From Chryseobacterium sp. FP211-J200 (GTDB lineage: Bacteria > Bacteroidota > Bacteroidia > Flavobacteriales > Weeksellaceae): DNA of 64,000 nucleotides. Below, piece after piece: positions 24,535-33,304 of this stretch. The DNA is taken from the NCBI RefSeq assembly GCF_001643375.1, contig NZ_LSHB01000008.1:62001-126000 (forward strand), read 5' to 3'. The position numbers were made by a program, and so were the translations under genes. The notes beneath the pieces were generated by a model. The model was not told the DNA's origin, did not search any database, and saw only the letters and a list, made by a program, of their open reading frames with translations. Each line of letters begins with the position of its first letter. The stretch's first letter is position 1.

Positions 24535-25575
24535 ATGAATTTTACGAAAAAACTATACTTTAGTTTTTTAATTTATCTCTTCCCACTTTTGGTTTTTGGG
24601 AACATGGCAAAACCTTGGTCCGATGGTTCGCAACATTCTGTATTATTTGGCTCGAAAAATACAATTGTTAAAAGTGAGATCATCAATATCAGATTGGTCA
24701 AAGAACCTGTGGACAAGTTTTACTTTGCTGAATACAAGATCAAATACATCATCCATTCCGATGAAAAGCAAACGATTCCTTTGGTCTTTTTAGCGCTTGG
24801 TATTAGTACCGAAAAAGAAATTAAAATCAACAATCGTCCTGCATCGATTCAAAAATTAGATTTTGAGAAAAACAATTATTCCTTCATTAATAAGAAAAAC
24901 AATGGCATGTTCTTAAGATATGCTGAGGACGAGGAATTGTTTGTGAATCAAGAAGACCTGATATACTTCTCAGCAAATCTGGAAAAAGGTGATAATGTGA
25001 TCGAAGTCAACTATGACGCGCTCCTGCAATACAACACTTTCGGCTTTATCAGAAACTACGAGTTGGAATATTCTCTTTATCCATCGAAGTTTTGGAAATT
25101 TTTCGGACCAATAGAAGTTAACCTGACAATTGATGATGATGCAGAGATCACAAAATCCAATCTTGGCAATTTCAAACTAGAAAAAAATGTGGCGAGATGG
25201 AATATAAAACCTGGGAATCACGAAAACATCAAAATCGTAATTTCAGAGAAAACCTCACTATTCTCAAAGATCTTGATGTTTCTCGACCCAATGGGAATTG
25301 CATTGATCGCCTTGATTGCTATGTTTTTTGTCCATTGGAAACTATTAAAAAGAAATCCGAAAACATCTATTTTAGTATTGGGAATTATTTTGGTCCCGAT
25401 CCTTTTTTATGTGATCTATTTCTTATCTTATGACCTGATCGACCTTAGTCTTGGAAAAGAATATACAAAGCACGGTTATGTATTTTTTATTGTTTTAACC
25501 TACCCTATTCTTTTACTGATCTATTGGTTGCTCATGTGGTGGATTAGAAAAAAGATCAAGCTTCGTAATAATTAG
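24535..25575 (+). CDS. Membrane protein of unknown function with large periplasmic domain
   Basis: The 346-residue protein has a signal peptide or N-terminal anchor (KKLYFSFLIYLFPLLVFG). About 215 residues rich in predicted beta strands follow (ending KLEKNVARWNIKPGNHENI). Then come three transmembrane helices near 250-270, 280-300 and 315-335, and a basic C-terminal tail (RKKIKLRNN). No family is recognised. The layout suggests an envelope protein with a periplasmic sensing or binding domain. It is followed 15 bases later by a lipoprotein gene, and the two are probably cotranscribed. Confidence 0.6.
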   Translation: MNFTKKLYFSFLIYLFPLLVFGNMAKPWSDGSQHSVLFGSKNTIVKSEIINIRLVKEPVDKFYFAEYKIKYIIHSDEKQTIPLVFLALGISTEKEIKINNRPASIQKLDFEKNNYSFINKKNNGMFLRYAEDEELFVNQEDLIYFSANLEKGDNVIEVNYDALLQYNTFGFIRNYELEYSLYPSKFWKFFGPIEVNLTIDDDAEITKSNLGNFKLEKNVARWNIKPGNHENIKIVISEKTSLFSKILMFLDPMGIALIALIAMFFVHWKLLKRNPKTSILVLGIILVPILFYVIYFLSYDLIDLSLGKEYTKHGYVFFIVLTYPILLLIYWLLMWWIRKKIKLRNN

Positions 25576-25590
25576 AACAGATCTACAATT

Positions 25591-26325
25591 ATGAAAAAAC
25601 AATTCATTTCCTTTCTAACATTGATTTTGTTTCTCTTGATTTTTCAAGCTTGTGAAAAGAAAGCGGAAGATCTGTCGAAAGAAAATTCAACTCAGAAAAA
25701 TAGTGATGTAGAAAAAACACCCACAGAATTCAAAAGTTTGTTGAGACCGAATGAAAATATCGAGCTCGGGAAAATCTATACAGATACGGTGAATTTTGTA
25801 GATTTCATGGATTATACCGACGATTATCTATTTGTTGTCAAAAAAAACAATGATACAATTCATTTGATTTTCAATAAAGACGATTCGAAGTTTACTAAAG
25901 GAAACAAGTTGGAAATCAAATGGAAAATGGACAGCATGAGACCAGCGGGAGATCCTGAATTTCTAAACTACACCGAGTTTTTGGTTTCCGCAAAAAAGAT
26001 AAAAAACAATATTTCCAAAAGAGACTTTTCGAAGGTCAAAAATCAGTCTTTCGTCATCAGTTGCGGAACTGGCTGTGCGATGACCCACAATGTAAAAGAT
26101 GTAAAACAAATCGATCTATCATCTATCAAAGTGACATTTGAAATAGACATGTACATGAATGAGGAACTCTCCGAAACATTTGAAGAAAACTACACGTTCT
26201 ACTATGACAGCTCTGACAAGCTAAAGAAAATCATTAGAGAAGGCGATAACGAAGACGCTCTAAAATTCTTTATTGGAGGTGCAAAACAGTCCTTTGAAGA
26301 GTTTGCGATAAAGCTGGTGAATTAA
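25591..26325 (+). CDS. Putative lipoprotein, function unknown
   Basis: The 244-residue protein has a lipoprotein signal with lipobox FQAC (Cys21), followed by a charged linker rich in Lys, Glu and Ser and then a ~190-residue domain. A Cys pair in SCGTGCAMTH near 154-163 could form a disulfide or bind metal. No family is recognised. It lies 15 bases after the membrane protein gene and before a shared terminator. Confidence 0.6.
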   Translation: MKKQFISFLTLILFLLIFQACEKKAEDLSKENSTQKNSDVEKTPTEFKSLLRPNENIELGKIYTDTVNFVDFMDYTDDYLFVVKKNNDTIHLIFNKDDSKFTKGNKLEIKWKMDSMRPAGDPEFLNYTEFLVSAKKIKNNISKRDFSKVKNQSFVISCGTGCAMTHNVKDVKQIDLSSIKVTFEIDMYMNEELSETFEENYTFYYDSSDKLKKIIREGDNEDALKFFIGGAKQSFEEFAIKLVN

Positions 26326-26345
26326 AAATTTTAAATAAAAAAACA

Positions 26346-26376
26346 AAAAAAGCACCCAAATATGAGTGCTTTTTAT
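26346..26376. terminator. Bidirectional terminator between the lipoprotein and SlyD-like genes
   Basis: AAAAAAGCACCC and GAGTGCTTTTT form a stem with A and T runs on both sides, and the flanking genes converge here. Confidence 0.8.
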
Positions 26377-26396
26377 ATTGTCGAGTAGAAATTATA

Positions 26397-26897
26397 TTAA
26401 TGTCCAGAATGACCGTCTTCTCCGTGAGCGTGACCATGTGCCAATTCCTCCTCTGTAGCAGGACGTGCATTGAGGATCTCAACATCGAAAAATAAACTTT
26501 TTCCAGCCATTGGATGGTTCAAGTCTACGGTAACAGCTTCTGGAGTCACTTCCAAAACCATCGCCTGGAAATTGTTCCCACTGTTGTCAGAAAGTGGTAA
26601 AACTGCTCCAACCGGAGGCAATTCCTGACCTTCGAACATATCCACAGGCAATTGAGTAACTGCCTCAGGGTCTCTTTCACCATAACCTTCGCCTGGTGCG
26701 ATCTCGAAAGATGCTTTGTCGCCAATCGTTAGATCTTTGATCTCTTCTTCGAATTTTGGGATCATCATTCCTACGCCATATAGAAACGTTAAAGCATTTT
26801 CTGCAGTAGTTTCTTCTACAAACAGCTTTTCTCCATTTTCATCATTAGTATGTAGCACATATTTTAGAGTTACTACATGATTTTTGTCTAATGCCAT
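26397..26897 (-). CDS. SlyD-like FKBP-type peptidyl-prolyl isomerase
   Basis: The 166-residue protein matches the SlyD group of FKBP isomerases with an inserted chaperone flap. FLYGVGMMIPKFEEEIKDL near 38-56 and GDKASFEIAPGEGYGERDP near 60-78 form the FKBP core, and DLNHPMAGKSLFFDVEIL near 127-144 is the conserved closing strand. The C-terminus is a short metal-binding tail with six His (HGHAHGEDGHSGH). Such proteins help folding and nickel handling in the cytosol. A poor-consensus minus-strand -7 element (TAATTTTG at 26963-26956) lies upstream. Confidence 0.9.
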   Translation of the reverse strand: MALDKNHVVTLKYVLHTNDENGEKLFVEETTAENALTFLYGVGMMIPKFEEEIKDLTIGDKASFEIAPGEGYGERDPEAVTQLPVDMFEGQELPPVGAVLPLSDNSGNNFQAMVLEVTPEAVTVDLNHPMAGKSLFFDVEILNARPATEEELAHGHAHGEDGHSGH

Positions 26898-27049
26898 TTT
26901 TAATTATTTAATATTATAATTTTTTCGATGATAACATTCTTGATGTATCAGGGTACAAAATTAAGCTTTTGAAAATTAAGTGATAAAATTTCAAAATAAA
27001 ACTTCTTTCTGATCTTTTCTTTTCCAAAATTTTTCTTGAACTTCGCAGA

Positions 27050-28393
27050 ATGGCAAAACTCAAAACTCTATATTTCTGTCAGAATTGTGGCGCTCAATAT
27101 TCCCAATGGCACGGTCAATGCAAAACCTGTGGCGAGTGGAACACATTGGTAGAGGAAATCGTAGAAAAAACGACAAAATCTGTGGCTACGCGATCCAAAT
27201 CCTCGATCATCAACATCATCGAAGTTGAAGCTGTAGAAGAGCCAAGGATCATCACTCCTTCGGAAGAACTCAATCGCGTTTTGGGTGGCGGAATTGTCTT
27301 GGGTTCTGTTACCTTAATAGGTGGAGAACCTGGAATCGGAAAATCGACTTTGCTTCTTCAACTTGCCTTGAAAATGAAGAAAAAGATCCTTTACGTTTCG
27401 GGTGAAGAAAGTGCATCGCAGATCAAGATGAGAGCAGACAGACTAGCCGAAGTTAAAAATCCGAACTGTTTCCTTTTTACAGAAACATCGCTTGAAAAGA
27501 TCCTGCACGAAGCCAAAAAACTGGAACCAGATTTTATCATTATCGATTCTATTCAGACTTTACAATCTCAACTCATCGAAAGTTCGCCGGGAACCGTTTC
27601 CCAGATCAGAGAATGTTCCAATGAGATCATCAAATTTGCTAAAGAAAATAATATCCCTGTTTTCCTCGTAGGTCACATCACCAAAGACGGACAAATCGCC
27701 GGACCAAAAGTGTTGGAACATATGGTAGATGTGGTTCTTAATTTTGATGGCGACAGAAATCACCTCTTCAGATTGTTAAGGGCTAACAAAAACCGTTTTG
27801 GTTCTACATCGGAAATTGGAATTTATGAAATGATCTCAACCGGTTTGAAAGAAATTAAAAATCCATCTGAGATTCTCATTACCAAGAAATTTGAGGAACT
27901 ATCAGGAAACTCTGTTGCAGTCACTTTGGAAGGCAATCGACCGATGTTGCTGGAAATTCAGGCTTTGGTCTCCACCGCTGTTTATGGAACACCACAGAGA
28001 AGCTCAACAGGTTTCGATTCCAAAAGATTGAATATGTTACTTGCAGTTTTGGAAAAACGTGCAGGTTTTCAGTTAGGTGCAAAAGATGTTTTCCTTAATA
28101 TCACAGGCGGAATCAAAACAGATGACCCAGCTTTGGATCTTGCGGTTGTAGCTTCGATCCTATCAAGTAACGAGGACATTGCGATTTCGGAACATTTTTG
28201 CTTTGCCGGAGAAATTGGTCTCAGTGGCGAGATCCGTCCCGTTGCCCAGGTAGAACAAAGGATCACCGAAGCTGAAAAATTAGGCTATGAAAAGATCTTC
28301 ATTTCCAACCTGAACAAACTTCCCAAGAAAAAATACGGGATCAAAGTAGAAGAAATAAGCAAAATCGAGGATTTTGTGGAATCATTATTCTAA
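27050..28393 (+). CDS. radA: DNA repair protein RadA (Sms)
   Basis: RadA drives branch migration of recombination intermediates and supports RecA-dependent repair. The 447-residue protein has the N-terminal zinc finger (Cys10, Cys13, Cys24, Cys27), a RecA-like ATPase with Walker A GGEPGIGKST near 91-100, and the RadA-specific KNRFG motif near 247-251. It ends with a C-terminal Lon-protease-like domain lacking protease function. The length and all motifs are typical. The next gene begins only 39 bases downstream, so an operon is possible. Confidence 0.97.
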   Translation: MAKLKTLYFCQNCGAQYSQWHGQCKTCGEWNTLVEEIVEKTTKSVATRSKSSIINIIEVEAVEEPRIITPSEELNRVLGGGIVLGSVTLIGGEPGIGKSTLLLQLALKMKKKILYVSGEESASQIKMRADRLAEVKNPNCFLFTETSLEKILHEAKKLEPDFIIIDSIQTLQSQLIESSPGTVSQIRECSNEIIKFAKENNIPVFLVGHITKDGQIAGPKVLEHMVDVVLNFDGDRNHLFRLLRANKNRFGSTSEIGIYEMISTGLKEIKNPSEILITKKFEELSGNSVAVTLEGNRPMLLEIQALVSTAVYGTPQRSSTGFDSKRLNMLLAVLEKRAGFQLGAKDVFLNITGGIKTDDPALDLAVVASILSSNEDIAISEHFCFAGEIGLSGEIRPVAQVEQRITEAEKLGYEKIFISNLNKLPKKKYGIKVEEISKIEDFVESLF

Positions 28394-28432
28394 ATTATTT
28401 CTGTAAATTTATAAGACCAAATCACCTTCAGC

Positions 28433-29005
28433 TTGAACTACCTCGCCCACTCTATCCTTTCTTTTACCAACGGACAACTCGTGGGCAATATGATCGCGGA
28501 CTTTATCAAAAATAATGAACGGGAAAACTTTCCATTGGATATTCAGGAAGGAATCAAGCTTCACCGTGCGATCGATACTTTTACAGATTCTCATCCTGCT
28601 GTTTCTGAAGCCAAAAAGATATTCAGTCCATTGGTCAGGCTCTATTCTGGGGCATTTGTAGATGTAGCCTTCGATTATTATGTGGCACATCTCTACACCG
28701 AAAAGGAATTGAAACTCCATTCCAAAAGAGTCTACAAGATCCTTTGGGAAAATGAAAGATGTCTTCCAGAAAATTACAAAAAGATGCTGGTGAGAATGGA
28801 ACACGACGATTGGCTCACCAATTACAGAGAAGAGCAAGGCATCCAATTCAGTATGCAGAACGTCCTACACAAGGCCAAGTATCTTGATAAAGACCTCAAA
28901 GTCTTCGATATTTTTCTGGAAAATAAAAATGAACTCCAGAAATGCTTCGACAATTTCTTCCCAGATATTCTATCTGAATTCGAAAAAAATTATAGATCCG
29001 TTTAG
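28433..29005 (+). CDS. AcpH-like acyl carrier protein phosphodiesterase (DUF479)
   Basis: The 190-residue protein starts at a TTG codon with MNYLAHSILSF, the standard N-terminus of the AcpH/DUF479 family. An in-frame TAA at 28412 rules out an upstream ATG. It contains GNMIADFIK near 18-26, the HRAIDTFTDSHPAV metal-site segment near 43-56, and FDYYVAHLY near 80-88. AcpH removes the 4'-phosphopantetheine arm from acyl carrier protein, but many DUF479 members have untested functions. It follows radA by 39 bases. Confidence 0.8.
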   Translation: MNYLAHSILSFTNGQLVGNMIADFIKNNERENFPLDIQEGIKLHRAIDTFTDSHPAVSEAKKIFSPLVRLYSGAFVDVAFDYYVAHLYTEKELKLHSKRVYKILWENERCLPENYKKMLVRMEHDDWLTNYREEQGIQFSMQNVLHKAKYLDKDLKVFDIFLENKNELQKCFDNFFPDILSEFEKNYRSV

Positions 29006-29101
29006 AAACATATGCTATAATATATTCTTGTTGCACAAATATTTGATATTAATAGACAATTATCTTTGAATTTTTAATATTTTTGCCGCTACTTCAAAGC
29101 T

Positions 29102-30563
29102 GTGGGACCTACAAAAAGATTAATACTAACATTACTATTAATTTCGTGCACATTACAAACGAAAGCACAACAATACTCGCCTAAACAAATCGATAGTATT
29201 CTCATTGGCACTTTCCAACTCGCCGATAGAAATAAAGCCTTGAAAATTGGGCTTGATATGTACAAGATCTCCGAAAACGCCGACTATTACCTAGGCATGG
29301 CTAAAGCGATGAAAGTCATCATCAATTCCTATCTGGGACTGGGTGTGAACAGCAGAAAGCTTTGGAGGCAGCTGATAAACTTCTGGACCTTGCGAAAGGA
29401 GAAAATGACGACTACCATTCTGTACAGGCTCTGATCGCCAAAGCACTTGCCTATTCTTATCTTGGTTTTTTCGAAAGATCATCCGAAACAAGCAAAAGTG
29501 CTGAGGAGCTTTGTAAAAAAGTAACAGATAACGACGAGTTTTACAGTTCCATGGGACAGATCTATGCAGGAAGGTCAGAGATCCTGAATCTGCAATATCA
29601 GTCACCAGAAAAAACCATCGTCAATGACCTGAAAAGTGTTGGTTATTATGAAAAGATCAAAGATGTAAAGAAAAGAAATGGCTGGTTGGCCATCCAATAT
29701 TCCAGTGTTGGCTATACTTATATAGACCTTGATAAACATAAGGAAGCGCTCTTTTACAGCCGCAAGGCCTATGAATTGGCGAAAGCGGAAATGACTCTAT
29801 CAACCAAGCATTTGGGCTATATGGCATTGGGAACACCTATCTTGAGATGAACAAGACAGACAGCTCTATCTATTACTACAAACAGGCACTTCCCATCTTC
29901 GAAAAAGCCCAAGACATCTACAGACTGCAAAACATCTATGATGACCTGGCGACCATCTACGAAAGACTGGAAGAGGACAAACTCTACAGTTACTACGCCA
30001 AAAAGTCAAAAGAGCTCTACGACATCATCAGAAGGAAAGAAAAAGCGGAGACAGATCATATTTCCCAAAATATCATCAAGAGCGAAAAAGTCAGGTGGTA
30101 CAAGAGTTTGACATTCATCATTATTGGCATTGCTGCGATCGTGATTCTAAAATTTTATTTTACGATCAAGTATTTCAAAAGATACCAGAGGGAAAAGAAA
30201 AAGAGAGAAAGAACCAAGATCCATCTTCAACATAAAAAAGAAGTTCTCAATCAAATGGAACTGAAAGTGAATGATTCGTTTGCAGAACTGCTGGAGCTCG
30301 CAAAATCCAACGACTCATCATTTCTAAGTCGTTTTATAGAAGTATATCCGGAATTCTATCACAAGCTGAATACTACCTATCCCGAGATGACAAGTGGACA
30401 GGTGAAGTTTTGTGCCATGCTCAAACTTAATTTTTCCACCAAAGAAATTGCCCATTTCAGTCATATCTCTGTGCGAAGTGTAGAGATGAAAAAGAGCAGA
30501 CTTAGGAAACAGTTGGGAATCCCTTCCGATATTGACCTTAATAATTGGATGATGAACTTCTAA
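29102..30563 (+). pseudogene. TPR-containing LuxR-type regulator with two frameshifts
   Basis: Three open segments together make one regulator. The first, starting with GTG at 29102, encodes a signal-like leader (MGPTKRLILTLLLISC) and the first TPRs. A frame change near 29347-29352 leads to TPRs beginning EQQKALEAADKLLDLAKG. A second change near 29828-29832 (GGGAACACC) leads to the NTYLEMNKTDSS segment, a transmembrane helix (LTFIIIGIAAIVILKFYF), a coiled coil, and a C-terminal HTH (FSTKEIAHFSHISVRSVEMK). Both changes look like loss of one base. The intact form would be a membrane-bound TPR-HTH regulator, common in Flavobacteriia. Decay or sequencing error are both possible. Confidence 0.8.
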
Positions 30564-30635
30564 ATCACCTTAACAACAAAATAAAAACTCTGATTATCAA
30601 ATACTTAGCAACATTTAGTAAATTTGTTGTAGTTG

Positions 30636-30895
30636 TATTTTTGGTAATATTATGTTAAATAGCAACCTTTGTTTCCGATTGAAAAACAGTAATTTATTAC
30701 TAAAAAGTTTATTTTTTAAAAAGGCATCTTGCTTCAAGATTCTGAAAACACAAAGGACCTACATCCGTAGGTTTGATTTCAAATTTATTACGGATGACAA
30801 TCAGCCGATCTTTTTTGTGATTAACTAAAGATCATTGTAAAACAGCTGATAGTATAAAGCTTCGGATCAAGTGATCTTGAGCTTTTCTTTTTTTT
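30636..30895 (+). ncRNA. Candidate small transcript in the 367-base spacer (speculative)
   Basis: The spacer 30564-30930 has no gene. It contains a good -7 element TATTTTTG at 30636-30643, a CCTACATCCGTAGG hairpin near 30758, and a terminator at 30856-30895. A short RNA of about 245 bases would fit between. No known RNA family is recognised and the -33 element is weak. Confidence 0.25.
30856..30895 (+). terminator. Terminator in the spacer after the LuxR-type regulator
   Basis: AAAGCTTCGGATCA and TGATCTTGAGCTTT pair with two mismatches and are followed by CTTTTTTTTT, about 290 bases after the regulator's stop. Confidence 0.65.
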
Positions 30896-30930
30896 TAACC
30901 CAGCCTTAACGATAAGATTCCAATATAGAA

Positions 30931-31434
30931 CTAAAACTGTTGATAGAGGTATCTGTCAGGATAGTTCAGTTTCTCACTTTTGCGTTCGCCATTTACGACA
31001 ATGTGGATGATATTCATTTGATCATCGAATAAGTTGTAGAGAAAGCTGACTGCAGTTTCTACTTTTTTGGGAACAGCCAGCGTCTCAGATTCCAAATAGA
31101 TATTGACACTTTCATGGTCTTCCTCATAACCAACATAATTGACTTTTACGAATTGATTATCCGCTTTTAATTTAAGATATTCGGAGCTGTAATTTTCTAA
31201 TTCCTTATTGATCTCGGATTTGTATTTCGGATCGAGAAAATGAACCGACTTTCCATATTTTTTATTGAGGGCATTCTCCAGATCATCCATAAAAAAACGC
31301 CCTGTCACCTCAAAAGTCTTTGATTTCGAATTATAATTGAACTCTACCGAACCCACATGGTACGGATGAACCTTGAAAGAGACAAGGCAAAAGACAAAAG
31401 AACAGAGGATATAGGCTATGAGGGATTTTTTCAT
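30931..31434 (-). CDS. DUF6702-family protein
   Basis: The 167-residue protein has a signal peptide (MKKSLIAYILCSFVFCLVSF) followed by HPYHVGSVEFNYNSKSKTFEV, the typical DUF6702 opening. It then has FMDDLENALNKKYG near 48-61 and VNIYLESETL near 111-120. Function is unknown. In Flavobacteriia I recall such genes next to HupE/UreJ-like membrane proteins and metalloproteases, as here with the divergent gene at 31498. The Met at 31434 is chosen as it begins the signal peptide. Confidence 0.75.
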   Translation of the reverse strand: MKKSLIAYILCSFVFCLVSFKVHPYHVGSVEFNYNSKSKTFEVTGRFFMDDLENALNKKYGKSVHFLDPKYKSEINKELENYSSEYLKLKADNQFVKVNYVGYEEDHESVNIYLESETLAVPKKVETAVSFLYNLFDDQMNIIHIVVNGERKSEKLNYPDRYLYQQF

Positions 31435-31497
31435 CAGCAAAACATAATTGAAGTCAAAATTAATCATTATTTTCGTACGGTTTTCAGAAATTGAACA

Positions 31498-32064
31498 ATG
31501 AAGGATTTTCTATTTTATTTGCAGCTGGGTTGGGATCACATTATTTCTTTGGACGCCTTGGATCATCAGCTATTTATTTTGGCTTTGATCGCGGCTTACA
31601 GCTTCAAGGATTTTAAAAGATTGTTGATCTTGGTAACGGCTTTTACAATTGGTCATTGCATCACCTTGGCTTTATCGAGTTTTGATATCATCCGAGTGAA
31701 AAGCGATTGGATAGAATTTCTGATTCCTTGTACGATCGTGATCACAGCTTTGGACAATATCCTTATCAAAGGGAAACATCCTTATCAATATTATTTCGCC
31801 TTATTTTTCGGACTGATCCACGGGATGGGATTTGCGAACACGGCGCGAATGATGCTAGCGAAAGAACAAAGCATCACGATTCCATTGTTAGGTTTCAATA
31901 TTGGGTTGGAATTGGGTCAAATCACTATGATATTAATTATCCTGACCATCTTCACTGTCTTGACGAAACTCACGAAACTGAACGCACGAGAATGGCTTTT
32001 GATCACCTCATCTGCTGCCGGAGCGGTCGCACTTCAAATGGCGCTGGAAAGAATGCCGTTTTAA
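31498..32064 (+). CDS. HupE/UreJ-family membrane protein
   Basis: The 188-residue protein has five or six hydrophobic helices and the family signature of conserved histidines: WDHIISLDALDHQLFI near 13-28, FTIGHCITLALSS near 49-61, and FGLIHGMGFA near 104-113. HupE/UreJ proteins are thought to be nickel or cobalt permeases, though the Bacteroidota branch is uncharacterised. It diverges from the DUF6702 gene with 63 bases between starts, an arrangement suggesting shared control. Confidence 0.8.
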   Translation: MKDFLFYLQLGWDHIISLDALDHQLFILALIAAYSFKDFKRLLILVTAFTIGHCITLALSSFDIIRVKSDWIEFLIPCTIVITALDNILIKGKHPYQYYFALFFGLIHGMGFANTARMMLAKEQSITIPLLGFNIGLELGQITMILIILTIFTVLTKLTKLNAREWLLITSSAAGAVALQMALERMPF

Positions 32065-32116
32065 TTTGCACAAGAAATAATATATAAAAAGACAAATCGT
32101 CTTTAACACTGAAAGT

Positions 32117-32255
32117 CTGCAGCCCGGCTTATCTCATATTTACTATTTTTTAATTGAATCGATGAACCACTTCGTTAGGTTTGAACGGAGCTCATTTTTT
32201 GTGGTTGGAAAAGCAAAGGCAAAAAGATTGGGAGCGGAAGACGGAAATAGTTGCC
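32117..32255 (-). repeat. Dispersed inverted-end element, copy G (GGCAGC subfamily, reverse orientation)
   Basis: It begins CTGCAGCCCGG and ends GGCAAAAAGATTGGGAGCGG followed by a GTTGCC end, the reverse complement of copies A and D. It also carries GAACCACTTCGTTAGGTTTG at 32164, complementary to a segment of copy D at 56096-56115. It fills most of the 209-base spacer. Confidence 0.75.
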
Positions 32256-32273
32256 CAAATTTATATCATATTT

Positions 32274-32642
32274 TTATCTCAAAACATTCCAACGCGGAAT
32301 GATCGCAAGTAACCCAAGTCCGATGTAAAGGAATAAAACGGTAACGTCAGAATATAAAAAGGTGCTGAGGAAATAGTTGTGCAAAGCGAAATGCACCGCT
32401 ACGAAAATGGGAAAAAGGATCACGCCGATCTTTCTGTAAAATAAGATCAAGATCCAACTGATCACCACCAAAACATCGACCCCAAAAGTGTAGTAGAAAA
32501 AGTTACCGGGAATATTGATCTTCTGATGCAGCGAATATTCGGCATAATCTGTATTGATGCTAAGGAAGAACACCAGGATGATCAATCCGAAAAAGAGGTA
32601 ATAATCTTTGTTGCTTTTGTAACTTCTGTCTACTGAATTCAT
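32274..32642 (-). CDS. Small four-helix membrane protein, function unknown
   Basis: The 122-residue protein has hydrophobic segments near residues 15-32 (YYLFFGLIILVFFLSI), 49-67 (YTFGVDVLVVISWILILFY), 71-88 and 96-115, with a basic C-terminus (RWNVLR). No family is recognised. It is separated from the upstream lrp gene by a terminator, so it is probably expressed alone. Confidence 0.55.
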   Translation of the reverse strand: MNSVDRSYKSNKDYYLFFGLIILVFFLSINTDYAEYSLHQKINIPGNFFYYTFGVDVLVVISWILILFYRKIGVILFPIFVAVHFALHNYFLSTFLYSDVTVLFLYIGLGLLAIIPRWNVLR

Positions 32643-32658
32643 GGTATAAAAATATAAA

Positions 32659-32684
32659 AAAAGAGCTTACGAATAAGCTCTTTC
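32659..32684 (-). terminator. Terminator of the Lrp-type regulator gene
   Basis: On the minus strand GAAAGAGCTTA and TAAGCTCTTTT form a stem followed by T residues, 23 bases after the regulator's stop. Confidence 0.8.
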
Positions 32685-32706
32685 TATAGAAATTTCTATT
32701 AACTAA

Positions 32707-33177
32707 CTATATACTAACCGCGTTTATCAAACGGTTCTTATCACTGATATACTCTTCCATAGAGATCATACTTTCTGTTCTCATGACGTCTTGGATGTCA
32801 TCGATCTGATAGATGATCTTCTTAGCATCTTCTGTATTTTTTGCTTTCATTTTGCAGAAGATATTATATTTTCCGGATGTTACGCTAGCTTCCACGACGT
32901 TTGGAATAAGAGCCAATTGCCTCAATACTTCCTGAGTGTGGTTTGATTTTGTAAGCAAGATCCCGATGAATGCGGTGAAGTTGTAATCTAACTTGCTGTA
33001 ATCGATGCTTAGAGATGATCCCAAGATGATCCCTGCGTCTTCCATTTTCTTAACTCTTACGTGGATCGTTCCTGCGGAAACGTCCATTTGCTTAGCAATT
33101 TCCGTAAAAGGCATTCTTGTGTTTTCTACTAAGAAATCAAGAATTTTTTTATCGATATCGTCTAATTGATAGTTCAT
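32707..33177 (-). CDS. Lrp/AsnC-family transcriptional regulator
   Basis: The 156-residue protein has an N-terminal winged HTH (LDDIDKKILDFLVENTRM and FTEIAKQMDVSAGTIHVRVKKM, residues 5-47) and a C-terminal RAM amino-acid-sensing domain (FIGILLTKSNHTQEVL, EASVTSGKYNIFCKMKAKN). Members form octamers that switch amino-acid metabolism genes on or off in response to amino acids. A well-spaced promoter lies 42-75 bases upstream. The target genes are unknown, and it is not linked to an amino-acid operon here. Confidence 0.92.
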   Translation of the reverse strand: MNYQLDDIDKKILDFLVENTRMPFTEIAKQMDVSAGTIHVRVKKMEDAGIILGSSLSIDYSKLDYNFTAFIGILLTKSNHTQEVLRQLALIPNVVEASVTSGKYNIFCKMKAKNTEDAKKIIYQIDDIQDVMRTESMISMEEYISDKNRLINAVSI

Positions 33178-33218
33178 TGTCGTATTATTATTTATTTAAA
33201 ATATATCTAATTTTTTTG

Positions 33219-33253
33219 CAAATTTAAAAAAAATTAGATTAACTAAAAACAAA
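33219..33253 (-). promoter_or_regulatory. Promoter of the Lrp-type regulator gene
   Basis: On the minus strand a TTG at 33252-33250 precedes TAAATTTG at 33226-33219 by 23 bases. This fits the Bacteroidota -33/-7 pattern at the upper end of the spacing range. Confidence 0.5.
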
Positions 33254-33304
33254 TATCAAAACATTAACAGCTTTTAACAATCTGAGCAAATTCTATGATA
33301 ATTA

